DNA of 64,000 bases from Veronia nyctiphanis. GTDB lineage: Bacteria; Pseudomonadota; Gammaproteobacteria; Enterobacterales; Vibrionaceae. The stretch is from positions 62,001-126,000 of the forward strand of contig NZ_PEIB01000005.1 in assembly GCF_004116385.1 (NCBI RefSeq), written 5' to 3'. Shown piece after piece: positions 38,431 through 49,079 of the stretch. The notes under the pieces were generated by a model. The model was given only the letters and a program-made list of their open reading frames with translations. It did not search any database and was not told where the DNA came from. Position numbers and translations under genes: made by a program. Position 1 is the first letter of the stretch, and every line of letters starts with the position of its first letter.

Positions 38431-39511
38431 ATGTCATCTAACCGAGTCAGCACTGTTGACACAGTCAGGGGGATAAGTGTCCTCGCCATGATATGTGTGC
38501 ATACGTTATGGATGTATGCTGACGTACATACCCAATCGTCCACCATCTTGGGACATGTTATTCATTTTGTTGGCAAAGGGACCGCAGCGTTCTTGTTCTC
38601 TATGGGGGTGTCTTTACTGCTTTCGAGCCACCAATCTATGAAAGATAACGTGATACGCGGTTTTGCTATCCTTGCGCTTGGTTACTCAATGAACCTCTTG
38701 AAGTTCGTTGTTCCAACAGAGATAGGCATAATGCCTGAAGCCTTTATCAATGCTTACGGTTGGGAGACACCGCTTAATTTTGCTCAATACCGTTACTTGG
38801 TACTAACGGGAGATATTCTGCAAATGGCTGGATTCGCACTGATTGTGCTTGGCGTAGTGATGCAGTTTGTTAAGCATGCTTGGCAGTACATGGCCCTTGC
38901 GTTTTTGGTCGCGATTTCGAGAGATTTGTCAGCGGATGGGTGCCTAATATTGATGGCCTCGATTACTTCTTCACGGTGGCGTGGGGTAATACTTATCATA
39001 TCTACTTCCCTCTTTTCCCATGGATAGCGTGTATTTTGGTTGGGTTATTTTTAGGCCAGCGATATGTGCAGAGTAAAGATCTCGACCAATTCCACAAAGA
39101 GTGCCTTATTCTTGGTGTGATCATGACACCTATTGGTGCAGGCCTGATGTACTGGGATTATGAGTATCACTTCAATAATTTCTTCCATATGGGCTTCGGC
39201 GGGATCACTTATCTTATCGGTTTTAACTTATTGTTATTCTGGCTGGCGAGTTTATTTGTCAATACTTGGATTTATAAAGTGTTCTTACCCTTTTACACCT
39301 ATTGTTCAAGGCACGTTACCAGTATTTACTTGCTGCACTGGGTACTTATCTGTTGGGGAATGGCGATCATTGGCTACCAAACGATGGATCAACTTCAGAC
39401 ACTAGGCTGATGCCAGTGGTTATCTTCACGACATTGGCGCTACATTATGGATTTATGAGAACCAAAGCATATTTCACGTCAGATCGGCAACAAGTGTCTG
39501 AGGCGAAATAG
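38431..39511 (+). pseudogene. Multi-helix membrane acyltransferase-like protein, two frame breaks
   Basis: About 360 residues with ten or so helices. The start, STVDTVRGISVLAMICVHTLW, resembles the first helix of the heparan-glucosaminide acetyltransferase/DUF1624 and acyltransferase-3 membrane families (R and H around the first helix). Breaks at 38915-38917 (one T missing: VAIFERFVSGW) and at 39407 (one C missing: TLGLMPVVIF). AGGAGG just before the ATG, three bases after the reductase stop; last gene of the siderophore operon and followed by a terminator. Not a standard member of NIS operons; could modify the siderophore or act in export (inference). Confidence 0.7.
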
Positions 39512-39549
39512 CCGCCACTCTTGTGTCATTCTCATTAGCGAGTGAAAAT

Positions 39550-39582
39550 AAAAAGCCAGTCGTTCTCAGACTGGCTTTTTTG
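39550..39582. terminator. Terminator of the siderophore operon
   Basis: aaaaagccagtc / gactggcttttt, a perfect 12-bp stem with a 7-base loop and T-run; works in both directions. Confidence 0.92.
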
Positions 39583-39632
39583 CTTCAACGTTTTAAAGAA
39601 TTACCGTAAATTCCCTGCCTGTTACCAACCAG

Positions 39633-39995
39633 CTAAAACGCATACTCTACGTTCAATTCAACGGTGCGCTCTGCGTTGAACCAGCAGTTAGTTTTGTCGT
39701 AACAGGGTTAGTTTTCTTCATCGAATGCATTGGTGGCAAAAAGGTTAATAGCAGACACATCAAGCGATGGCTCAATTTCACCAAGTTCATGACCCAACGA
39801 CAGGTCAACCGTGGTGCAAGCGGGGACTTTACCTTGCGTTATAGTAGCATCCATTTGCATTTCGCCAACATAATGAGCACCACCACTGACTTGCGTGTCC
39901 GTCAGCACGCCTTGGTCGAGTAGGCTGCCCACAAGCTGTCTGCATGCTCTGGAACATAAATCGGTGTTGTGCTTTTAGACAATGATGCGAAATGT
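39633..39995 (-). pseudogene. TonB-dependent receptor, C-terminal remnant
   Basis: About 115 residues closely related to the end of the receptor at 28188: TTPIYVPEHA, then VSGGAHYVGEMQMD, TQGKVPA, TTVDLSLG, and CYDKTNCWFNAERTVELNVEYAF. It has no start or plug domain, a frame shift near 39918, and an in-frame TAA (39711-39713) where the intact copy has Tyr, so this is true decay and not just a base-call problem. It probably marks a lost second receptor gene or a partial duplication. Left limit of similarity on the 5' side is uncertain. Confidence 0.82.
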
Positions 39996-40007
39996 AGGAC
40001 TTATTGT

Positions 40008-40957
40008 TCAGTGAAACTTCTCAATGGGTAGCCAGTACTCCATTTCTGAGGTGGGACTATTGACGGCATAATTGCATGGATAAAGCTCAAGCTCAAAACT
40101 CCCTACCTGTCGATATGGTGAATGAGGTAACCAGTCTTCAATAAGCCAGTGAAGAGTGCGCGGTAGCAGTTCAACGGGCCCCTTATGCGTCACAACGGCA
40201 TAGGTTTGTTCTGGTATACAAAGTTCACTCAGTAACTCTGACGACTTTCCGGTTTTATGAGGTTGAAATTCACTAGGTGTATCGATAAAACCGCCCAGTA
40301 TTCAATGTTTGTCCCATCAAAATTTGACTGGGTCAGATCAATCACGCCTGCAAGAGGCCTATTTAATTGAGTGCTCATTGCGGCCGCTTTTACAGAGGCA
40401 AGGTTTGCGAATTGTTGCCACAAATGCGGCACTTTCGTTGAGAAGTTCTGAGAAGAAGAAAATAAGCCATCAATCTTGCCGTGTATGCCAAAGACGGAGG
40501 AAGCAGGCCTTGTGATCACTCTGATATTAATAAATGCCTGATTCTGCTTACTGACATGGCTAATAAATCCTGATGTCTCAATTGGCTTTCTCAACGCAGT
40601 TCTTACGCCTGCCTGTCTATAAGTACGGGGACTGACACCAAACATTTGCTTAAATGCTCGGCTAAAACTGATTTCAGAGTTAAAACCTAAAGCGGTTGCA
40701 ATATCAATAACACGTTCTGGAGAATCAATGAGTCTCTCTGCAGCTTCACTAAGTTTTATTTCCCTGACATAGTTCGCTACCGTTGTCCCTGTTTGCCTTT
40801 GAAACACTCTTTGTAATTGCCAACGTGACCAGTGGCTTTGTGTGGCTATTTCTTCAAGACATAGAGGCTCAGAAAGATTACCGTGAATATAATCCAGTAC
40901 TTTTTTAATACGATTAAACGCTGTCGTTGATCTATCTGAGTGGGCGTTTGAGACCAT
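40008..40957 (-). pseudogene. AraC-family regulator with GyrI-like domain (Rob-like), frame broken
   Basis: Transcription factor of 316 residues when rejoined. N-terminal double helix-turn-helix (about 10-115): LEEIATQSHWSRWQLQRVFQ and DIATALGFNSEISFSRAFKQMFGVSPRTYRQ. C-terminal GyrI-like ligand-binding domain (about 150-316): FGIHGKIDGLFS, YAVVTHKGPVELLPRTLHWLIEDWLP and FELELYP. The break is at 40279, one C missing on the coding strand. The order (HTH first, effector domain second) is as in Rob. It sits beside the siderophore locus but its targets are not evident. Confidence 0.85.
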
Positions 40958-41762
40958 GATGGAAATCCAATGCTTAAAAAAATGCAGAAGAATATTCTCA
41001 TGAAATTTTTACTTTGTGAGTATTAAAATAACTTATGCTCAATAATGAAATAGGTGTAAAGATAAAAGGAAGTTATCTAGCTTATTTAAAAACATAAATA
41101 GATTAATTTCATTTGAACTATAACCATACTATTAATGCAGGTTAATAAGATGTTTAAGTATTTTATTTATTGAGAGTGATAGAGGTAAAGGGATTCAGAA
41201 AAGAATAAAGAGATAAGTATCCACACGTTGCTAGTGGTTTTGGATTACCCCCTTTTTTATCAATGGTTAACTATTTATACGATACAATAGTTAAAATAAT
41301 AAAGGAGTAATACTCATTGAGATAATCTGGCTTTGATTTGTCAGCTCATTAAGTGGGTGTAAACAGATAGTGGTACGGGCTTACACATCAACAAATAAGT
41401 GTGATCACTGCATTGAATTAATCATTTTTGCGTGTGATATCACCCTGATGAATTACAACGAATAACTCTACTCGTTGTTGATACACAATAACTCAGACTA
41501 TTTACCCTGATAAATATGTGGACTTATGTAAATAGCTTGGTTGAAAGCGTTATTAGGCTCCCTCTGTCATGTAATATTTACCGTCATTTCCTTTTTCATA
41601 CATTTTTCAAGTGCAGTGACTCGAAAATTGTTTCAATTGTGTGAATTGTCATTTGAGTGAAACAAACAGTCTGAGCAATATGAACACACCCGAGAAGCAG
41701 TAACACATTAATAACAAATCTGACTTCATAACGTACCCTACATTCGAGGTGTGAAGTAATTC
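40958..41762. other. AT-rich intergenic region upstream of the chitinase
   Basis: 805 bp without a gene. It holds a 10-bp palindrome gtgatatcac (41434-41443) and a dyad acaacga-N10-tcgttgt (41455-41478), which may be regulator sites for the chitinase promoter; neither matches a consensus I can name. Confidence 0.5.
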
Positions 41763-44650
41763 ATGACACTATTTAAAAAAAACAAACTCATCTTAGCGGT
41801 ATCTCTCGCCGCAGGTGCAATCAGCCCCATGCATGCTCTCGCAGCAGATAACTGTGAAGCCATCAATGAATACCCGAACTGGACGCAAACCAACTGGGCA
41901 GGTGATCCTTCCCACGCCAACACTGGCGACCAAATGCACTTCCAAGGTAAAGCTTACACAGCTAATTGGTGGACAAAATCTGAGCCAGGGTCTGATGGCT
42001 CATGGGCGTTTGCGTTTGATTGTAATGGGTCTGGCGGCGGCGATGGCTCAGGTTCAGTCGATGGCCCTGGTAGTGCTGATGCAACCTTATTGATCCGTAA
42101 AGACCCTGTCAGCCTCGCGGTGTCGGGCTGGCCTCGTACTCTCGCTCTGGGAACGTTTACTGATAAATCAGCAGCGTTAACATCTGAATTAGCTAGTGCA
42201 AATGTCAACTCAGTTTTCAGCTCAGCGTCGAACGCGGCCGATGCGTTAGCAATATTGCAACAGGCCAGAAACGTTGAGAAATCTAACGGTGGTCAAACCA
42301 TCGTTCCGGTTGCTGCTGTTTCGACTGCTTCTGAATTGGGTGAAGCCGATATTTTGACTTACGCGAGCTTGGTCGCTCACTACCAAAACCTGATTCAGAT
42401 CGCGGCGCAGGTTCAGGCATTCAAAGATAACGCTCACACCTCTCCTGGCTCTATCGTTCTTAACGAGGGCGTTTTGGCTGCATGGCAGGCAAACAAAGAC
42501 ACTGCGTTCTCAATCGTATTTGGTACCGATAATGCGCTGACTGATGTACAGGTTAAACAAGCACTTCGTGAGGCCATCACTGCAGTAGCTTCTTCAACTG
42601 TCACTAATGCTCAGGGGCGTCACAAAGTATTGCTAGCCTCTATAACCTCAGCGCTATCGACGCGGCCGTTGCGACTCTTGATGACAACATCAAGGGTTGG
42701 GTTGCCTCTCAAAACTTCGTACTAGAGAACTTCGCGAAAGATGTGTCATATGGTTGGTCTCTCGATGTATCAAGCCCGGGTTCAACAGATTGGGTCCATA
42801 AAGACTATGCTGGCCTTCGCGCGACATGGAATGCAGCATCGCAATCTGTTGTGTCATTCGTGAACTGGACGGGTGCTTACGCCGATGCGTCAGCGAAACC
42901 TGATTTTCTGGTATTCACGCAAAGCAGCCACAACGGCCTGTCTGATGCGGGTCGTGCAGAACATGCCTTTGGCCCTATCGCATGGGATAACTATCTTGTC
43001 TATGTGAAGCAGGTGACTGACTCGATTGATGTGCCAGCCATGTTGTATAAACTTCCAGGCGCTCACCTTGCCACAACATCGCAAACAGGTAGCTATGACG
43101 TTGCCGCGCAGGCAGGCACTGCAGCCAGCTTCTTCATGGGTGACAAGTCTCTGGGCAATACGGCGACAAACCTGAGAAGCAATGTCGCGTCTATTCGATT
43201 GGATAGCACAACATACGGCGTGTCCTCTGTTGCGTCTTTGGTTGAACAAGAGTCCCATGACTGGGGTGTCAGCCAACTGCGCCGCGCCGCGTTCAGCAAT
43301 GTTTTCTCCGTACTTTGGGGTAGCGAGACGTCGACACCTGTTGTGTCGGCCTCTGTTAACACTGACTGGCTGAAAGACAAAGTTGCCACGTATCAGGCAA
43401 CGCCTATTCCTTTGTATTACCAGCCTGAAAGCCAGACAGAAACGCCATTAACGTCGGTAACGTCTCTCAACACCGATTTAGAAGGCGCTGAGACTGTGAT
43501 GGACAATGAAGCTTTCTTGTATGAGCTTCCGGGTAACAAGTGGGCACCGTCGACTATCTACAAGTGGAAAGATTTCCTCAAAGCATTGAACTCTATGCAC
43601 AACGTAGGTGTAGCAGACAATACTTTCTGGCTTATCGACCCTAATGCTGATGCGGAAACTAACGCCAAGTATGCGAAAGTGGCGATTGCCGCATTCCTTT
43701 CTCAAAGTATGCAAGAAACCATTCGTTTCAACGCCTGTGATGAGAATAACTGGGCGGAGGTGAAGTACGGTGCACCAGCTAACCACCCGAACAGCGCGTC
43801 GTGCGGTCAGCTTGGTCAGAAGTATGCTGATTACGGTGTGAATCCGAACACAGGTAACGACCACCCTTATTCGTGCCCGCGTAACAACAAATTGGAGCTT
43901 TCAGCCAATACGCATGCGTCGTGGTACGGTGCACCGGCTCCTATCTTTGTGGCACCGGATGCCGTCTTGAAAGAAGAAGGCAAAATGGCTGCTAACGCAG
44001 CAGGTCGCTGGGATATCAATGGCGAGCATTGTATGGTCAGCCCGAAAACCATCGATGAGAACAAGCAAGTTTGGGAACGTGCTAAATGTGAAATTTATGC
44101 AGGTCAAAAAGCGGGTGCGTTCTTGTGGGATGGCAGCAGCCAGCAATCTATCGAAGGCTGTGGTTGGTGGGGCCGTGGTGTTATTCAAACCACAGGCCGT
44201 CAGAACTTTGGTACCTTGAACCACTTCATTGGTCGTAGCCATGTTGACCCTGAGACTATTGGGCAGACTATCGATGGTACATTCGTTGAAGCGGCACCTG
44301 CGAACCCACTTTATGCTGATTTAGACTTGTGCTCTAACCCTCAGCTGATTTGTTCAACTGAAGAGAACACGGAAATCAAATGGATTGCAGGTCTGTTCTT
44401 CTGGATGACGTCTGTACAGAACTACAACGATGAGGGTGGTCCGTATGCATCATGGAATTACCATGACGAACTGAAAGCTTACGTTGACGGTGGCTTGGTG
44501 GGTACCAAGTTTGTTGATGCGGTTTCAGGTATCGTAAACCGCGGTTGCCCAGACGATACATGCCCAGTGAGTGGTAAAGTTCACGCAATTAAAGAGCGTC
44601 GAGACAACTTCAAACTGGTGCTTAGAAAGCTGGGTCTTAATCCGCAATAA
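41763..44650 (+). pseudogene. Secreted multi-domain chitinase with GH19-like catalytic domain, frame broken once
   Basis: Secreted protein of 962 residues when rejoined. Signal peptide to about residue 27 (MHALA-ADNC); a chitin-binding module (CBM5/12-like: YPNWTQTNWAGDPSHANTGD with WW and the final W-AF-C); a Gly/Ser linker (about 94-106); a middle region of about 450 residues I do not recognise; and a C-terminal GH19-like domain with the acid in SQSMQETIRF and the GCGWWGRGVIQTTGRQNFG motif. The break is at 42632 (one G missing; VLASLYNLSAIDAAV when restored). Likely degrades chitin outside the cell. Preceded by a long AT-rich spacer and followed by a terminator. Confidence 0.85.
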
Positions 44651-45080
44651 GACAGATATATCGTTGCAGTCTATTTCTAATAGGCCATGAAAAGGAGCTC
44701 TCTATGAGAGCTCTTTTTTTTCTGACTTTAAACTATCGATAAAATAATGCTAACGCGTAATGTTTTTTATTTTACTCAATAGAGTTTTTATCATTACCTT
44801 TTTAATGTTTATCTTCTCTTACTTAAGCAATCTCGCGCATATCAATAAATAATAATGCTAAATTAGTTATTGTTGATAATTATTAGTGAGTAAACCTCTG
44901 GGTTTATTTAAAGTATAACCAATTGCATTCATTTATTTTATAGGCTTTAAAGTCGATTTAAGTCCCCCTTAATTATTAAAAGTTAAACATGGTTATTTTT
45001 TTGTTTATTTATATTTTAATCACTAGGTATTTAGAGTGGTACTACACATTTAAGGTGATTTATTTTAAGGATAAAACTAT
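44651..45080. other. AT-rich intergenic region
   Basis: Chitinase terminator at its left end; the rest is very AT-rich with no gene and presumably carries the promoter of the acyltransferase gene. Confidence 0.5.
44691..44721 (+). terminator. Chitinase terminator
   Basis: gagctctc-tat-gagagctc followed by a T8 run. Confidence 0.9.
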
Positions 45081-46246
45081 ATGAAAAGTGAGCGCTTTTA
45101 CTATATGGATAACCTACGCGCAGCAGCTTTACTATTGGGGGTGTTATTACATTCAATATTGGCCTACTCACCAAGAACGATAAATGATTGGGTTACATAT
45201 ACACCACAAAATATCAATATTTTCAGTAATATATACTTATTCATCCATCTTTTTAGGATGCCTTTTTTTTTATCATTGCAGGTTTTTTTTGTGGTTACTT
45301 ATTGCACTCTAGAGTAGTTTTAGATGTATTAAAAAATAGAACGTATAGGCTTTTATTACCATACTTGGTTGGTGTGCCATTTATTGTTGTTGGCCCCTAT
45401 TTAACTGTCGATTTTTGGGGTGATAAGCTTGTACATGTTCCATTCTTTTTTACTTTGGTTGATGAAGGGCTTTTGCACTTAAATTCAGGGCATCTCTGGT
45501 TTTTATTTAACTTGTATGAGTTTATTTTATTACTACTATTACTCTTCTGTTTGAAAATTTATTCTCCTTCGATTACAAAGCTTTTCGTTCACCCAGTATC
45601 ACTTTTACTTCTGGTACCCGTGTCAATATTGCCTGCATTGATGACTGAATATATTCCATTTCGAACGCCGGATAGTTTGTATCCACAATTATGGTCATTT
45701 GGCTTATATGGTATCTTATTCTTCATTGGTGCTTGCCTCTATCATCATCAATCGGTGATAAACAGAATGGTAGGTTGGATTACACCTCTCCTTATTTTGG
45801 GTGTTTCAGGCTCCGTGATTTATTGCTTGGCAATGCCAGCACCAGCCACAAAAGAGGAAATGTATATATTATTATCCGGCGACAGCCTGATGGGGAGAGA
45901 GCAAACCGTCTTGCTACAAATATTACAGTGCTTTCTCGTGGTCTATCTGAGCTACTTAGCACTGGCTCTCGGGAAAAAATATTGGTCAAACGAGAGTCAA
46001 GTGATGCGGTATTGCGCTGATGCATCATATTGGGTGTATCTTGTTCATATTCCTATCATTGTGAATGTGCAGCTGCCAATGATCGATCTAATGTGGTCAG
46101 CATGGATAAAGCTTCTGATCACATTGACGGTAACTTTGTCGGTGTCTTTTGCCAGCTATCATTTCTGCGTTCGATACACCTGGATTGGGCGGTGGCTCAA
46201 CGGCGAACGCAAAAAAGTAAGTACCTCTGTGCCTGTCTCATCATGA
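45081..46246 (+). pseudogene. Acyltransferase-3 family membrane protein, frame broken
   Basis: About 388 residues, ten or so helices. The start, YYMDNLRAAALLLGVLLHSILAYS, has the R and H of the acyltransferase-3 (OafA-like) first helix, and the C-terminal region SYWVYLVHIPIIVNVQ is also typical. The break is in a T9 run at 45263-45271; one more T gives MPFFFIIAGFFCGYLLHSR. The gene and its upstream region are clearly richer in AT than neighbours, a possible sign of transfer. Probably acylates a surface polysaccharide or another envelope molecule; substrate unknown. Confidence 0.82.
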
Positions 46247-46400
46247 GGGAGTCCAGATCGCCTTAGTCGCCGCTAATTTAAATTGAGACATACGTGCCTA
46301 TGCTATCTTTATTTTTCTGACAGTGAGATTTTTCAATGTTAGTTTACTCAGACTTTTGAAAATCAATGTTGGCTATATGCGGCTCCAACGGGAGATAAGA

Positions 46401-46601
46401 ATGACGAATAGAATACCCGAAGAACAGGCACAGGAACTCTCTGATTGTATTGCAGAAAAATGCGTCGAAATGGGGCTTGAGCCAGACCAAATTTTAGATG
46501 GCTTGGCTCGTGTATTACTTGGTGCGACGAACGACTTAGGTGTTGAAGGCTTCGAGCTGAATATTGAAGATTTTGGTCGTTGTAGCGTTGAGTTAGATTA
46601 G
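46401..46601 (+). CDS. Small acidic protein, unknown function
   Basis: 66 residues starting MTNRIPEEQAQELSDCIAEKC. Mostly helical, net acidic, with three Cys (two early, one near the C terminus). A good GGGAGATAAGA ribosome-binding site lies just before the ATG at 46401; the upstream in-frame ATG at 46323 lacks one. No family recognised. It stands alone and is convergent with the QueD-like gene. Confidence 0.65.
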   Translation: MTNRIPEEQAQELSDCIAEKCVEMGLEPDQILDGLARVLLGATNDLGVEGFELNIEDFGRCSVELD

Positions 46602-46680
46602 CGCTACAACAACGCGCTTTGAACCGGTACTCGATAACGAATGAGAAAGACGTTTTCTTTCTCAAGTCGTCTACCGACCT

Positions 46681-47571
46681 TCACTGGGTAAGCTCTACGT
46701 AGGCCCCTTTCTCGATCCCCTCATAAGCGAATACCTCAAGGCGGCTGCACTGACTTTTCTTCAAAGACTCATGCGCTATGTATTCAGCGAGAAACTCAAC
46801 GGTTGTATCTGTAGGTATGACCTCGCATTTACTTTTATGCACCAGCAATTCAAAGTCGCCTTCAGATGATGAATAGCTTGAATGGATAAACGTCTGATTC
46901 TCCACTTCAGTATGTTGCCAGCTTTGGTAGCCGTTGATGTCTTCTTCGGAGACCAGATAGATATCCTGCCAGCGTTTTTCCCAATGCCTCTGCAGTGAGT
47001 CAGACCTCACACCGTCCTCGTAAATTTCTATTTTTGAACGGTGGCCATGCACAATACGCTGGCAGTTGCCTTGGTGTTTTTTAAGGCCGTGAGAGTAGTG
47101 ATAATAGGGGGCATCACCCAGTGCTTCAGTGCGTAAAACGATACTGACCTCTGTCACGTTAGCGGGCATCTTCGCAAGGATTTTGCGCTCTAGGTCTACC
47201 TGAATACAGGAGGCAGAGACTTCATCTTCATCGATGAAATAGAACGCATTCTCAGGCGCTTTTACCACAAAATTGTTTTCATTATCGAAGTCTGCAGTGA
47301 CGGATGTGGTGTCGTTTTCCCTCACCACTTCGATGCCTGAACAGGTGGCAGGGATGATCAGTTTGTGGTCAGCAACCTCATCAATGATTGATTTAATGTG
47401 TTTTTTTACTAAGCCAAAATCAAAAATCATTGATTCATCATTCAGTGTGCCTTTGAGCGTGATGTCAACTAACCAGCTTTCACCAACCAGCCCGCGCGTT
47501 TTACTGGCAAAGCTTGAATCGATCACGGTAAAGCCTTTGATGAAAAGTGTTGACCACTGCGGTGATGACAT
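46681..47571 (-). CDS. Tandem 6-carboxytetrahydropterin synthase (QueD)-like protein
   Basis: T-fold (6-pyruvoyl-tetrahydropterin synthase) protein of 296 residues, over twice the size of QueD (about 120). The first half has a strand-helix pattern like the QueD middle (MIFDFGLVKKHIKSIIDEVADHKLI). The second half has the Cys in HQGNCQRIVHGHRSKIEI with the HGH zinc-binding pair, and a late EFLAEYIAHESL. A duplicated or fused T-fold, with the metal site visible in the second half. Either a divergent QueD for preQ0 synthesis, complementing queC at 4167, or another pterin enzyme. Intact frame. Confidence 0.75.
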   Translation of the reverse strand: MSSPQWSTLFIKGFTVIDSSFASKTRGLVGESWLVDITLKGTLNDESMIFDFGLVKKHIKSIIDEVADHKLIIPATCSGIEVVRENDTTSVTADFDNENNFVVKAPENAFYFIDEDEVSASCIQVDLERKILAKMPANVTEVSIVLRTEALGDAPYYHYSHGLKKHQGNCQRIVHGHRSKIEIYEDGVRSDSLQRHWEKRWQDIYLVSEEDINGYQSWQHTEVENQTFIHSSYSSSEGDFELLVHKSKCEVIPTDTTVEFLAEYIAHESLKKSQCSRLEVFAYEGIEKGAYVELTQ

Positions 47572-48073
47572 TTTCTATTCCTGAGCACTAAAAATTTAAA
47601 CAAAAAACACTGCGACGCTGGTTTGTGATGAACAGCGATGGAGCACGCATTCAGCGACACACAATGCAGTAGATGAACGATTGCCTTATCGGCTGGCTGT
47701 GTGTAAAAGTGTAAACCAATTTGGGGTGCCAAATACGGGGTGGGTGATGTTATAACATTTATGCAAACAGTCAAAGCTTGTGCGCGATTTAACCGCCTGA
47801 TCGTGGCATTATCCTCTCAAATCGTCCCCACTGCTCCTTCTGTCTTACCGAATTGAGGCATTTTATTGCGCAAAACGACAGCGCAAAAGTCAACATGAAG
47901 AATTTTCATGTTCAAGATGAAATAAGACCAATATTAATCATGCAGCTATCCACGTATAAATTACCCATTGCTTAAATTTAAACGGAATACCAGTTGAACC
48001 CTGAAAACGCGACGAGGCGAAATCAAGAAAGCCTGCGCAGGTGATTGACTGAAGAAATGGGGTACGGAACGCG
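47572..48073. other. Intergenic region between queD-like and mesX
   Basis: 502 bp with no gene; the divergent promoters of both genes should be here. I looked for methionine-related control elements (MetJ boxes, SAM or cobalamin riboswitch cores) before mesX and saw none that I could support. Confidence 0.5.
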
Positions 48074-49051
48074 ATGAATAACGAATTTACATTTTCTATC
48101 AAGAGCATCAGCCTCGATGAAAACTATCATCCCGCTGACAGCACGCGCATCACCACAAACTTCGCTAACCTTGCCAGAGGAGAAAGCCGTCAGCAAAACC
48201 TGCGTAACGCGCTCAACATGATTGATAACAGTTTCAACTCGCTTGCAAACTGGGATAACCCAAAAGGGGATCGTTATTCTGTCGAACTCGAAATTGTGTC
48301 AGTAGATATGAATATTCGAGGGGGCGACCTAAACTTTCCGTCAATCGAGATTCTGAAAACGCACATCGTGGACCACAAAACCGACGAGCGCATTGAAGGC
48401 ATTGTCGGTAATAACTTCTCTTCTTACGTGCGTGATTACGATTTCAGTGTGCGCTTGCTTGAGCACAACAAAGACAAGCAGGGATTTAGCATCCCGGAAG
48501 ACTTTGGTGACCTGCACGGCAAGCTGTTCAAACACTTTGTAAACTCCGAAGCGTTCAAACAGCACTTCAAAAAGTCACCGGTTATCTGCCTGAGCGTGTC
48601 AGACAACAAAACGTATCACCGTACTGAAAATCATCATCCAATTTTGGGTGCGGAATATACGCCAAATGAATCATCGCTGACAGAACAGTACTTTAAGAAG
48701 ATGGGTCTTCAGGTGCGTTACTTCATGCCGCCAAACAGCGTTGCACCCTTAGCGTTCTTTTTCTTCGGTGACTTACTCAACGATTACACCAACCTTGAGC
48801 TGATCAGTACCATCAGCACCATGGGGACATTCCAAAAAATTTATCGCCCTGAGATTTATAACGCGAATGCGGCGGCGGGGAACGTTTACAAGCCGAATTT
48901 GAAGAATCAGGACCACTCGCTGACCCAAATAGTGTATGACCGTGAAGAGAGAAGCCAGCTAGCGGTTAAGCAAGGTAAGTTTGCTGAAGAGCACTTTATA
49001 AAGCCTTACCAAACTGTTTTGGAACACTGGTCTGCGAACTACGCGCTTTAA
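48074..49051 (+). CDS. mesX: DUF1852 protein, methionine synthase partner MesX
   Basis: 325 residues. DUF1852 is the family named MesX, reported as required by the core-type methionine synthase MesD. Distinctive segments: RITTNFANLARGESRQQNLRNAL, SYVRDYDFSVRLLEHN and TYHRTENHHPILGAEY. No signal peptide or membrane helix, so cytoplasmic. It lies 28 bases before mesD in the same direction, the arrangement expected for the pair. Its biochemical role is not settled. Confidence 0.88.
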   Translation: MNNEFTFSIKSISLDENYHPADSTRITTNFANLARGESRQQNLRNALNMIDNSFNSLANWDNPKGDRYSVELEIVSVDMNIRGGDLNFPSIEILKTHIVDHKTDERIEGIVGNNFSSYVRDYDFSVRLLEHNKDKQGFSIPEDFGDLHGKLFKHFVNSEAFKQHFKKSPVICLSVSDNKTYHRTENHHPILGAEYTPNESSLTEQYFKKMGLQVRYFMPPNSVAPLAFFFFGDLLNDYTNLELISTISTMGTFQKIYRPEIYNANAAAGNVYKPNLKNQDHSLTQIVYDREERSQLAVKQGKFAEEHFIKPYQTVLEHWSANYAL

Positions 49052-49079
49052 TTCATCAAAATTAAAAGAAGCATTGATT

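Noticed and set aside
47572-48073. Riboswitch or MetJ control ahead of mesX
   Set aside because: No conserved SAM or cobalamin riboswitch core and no AGACGTCT-type repeats were seen.
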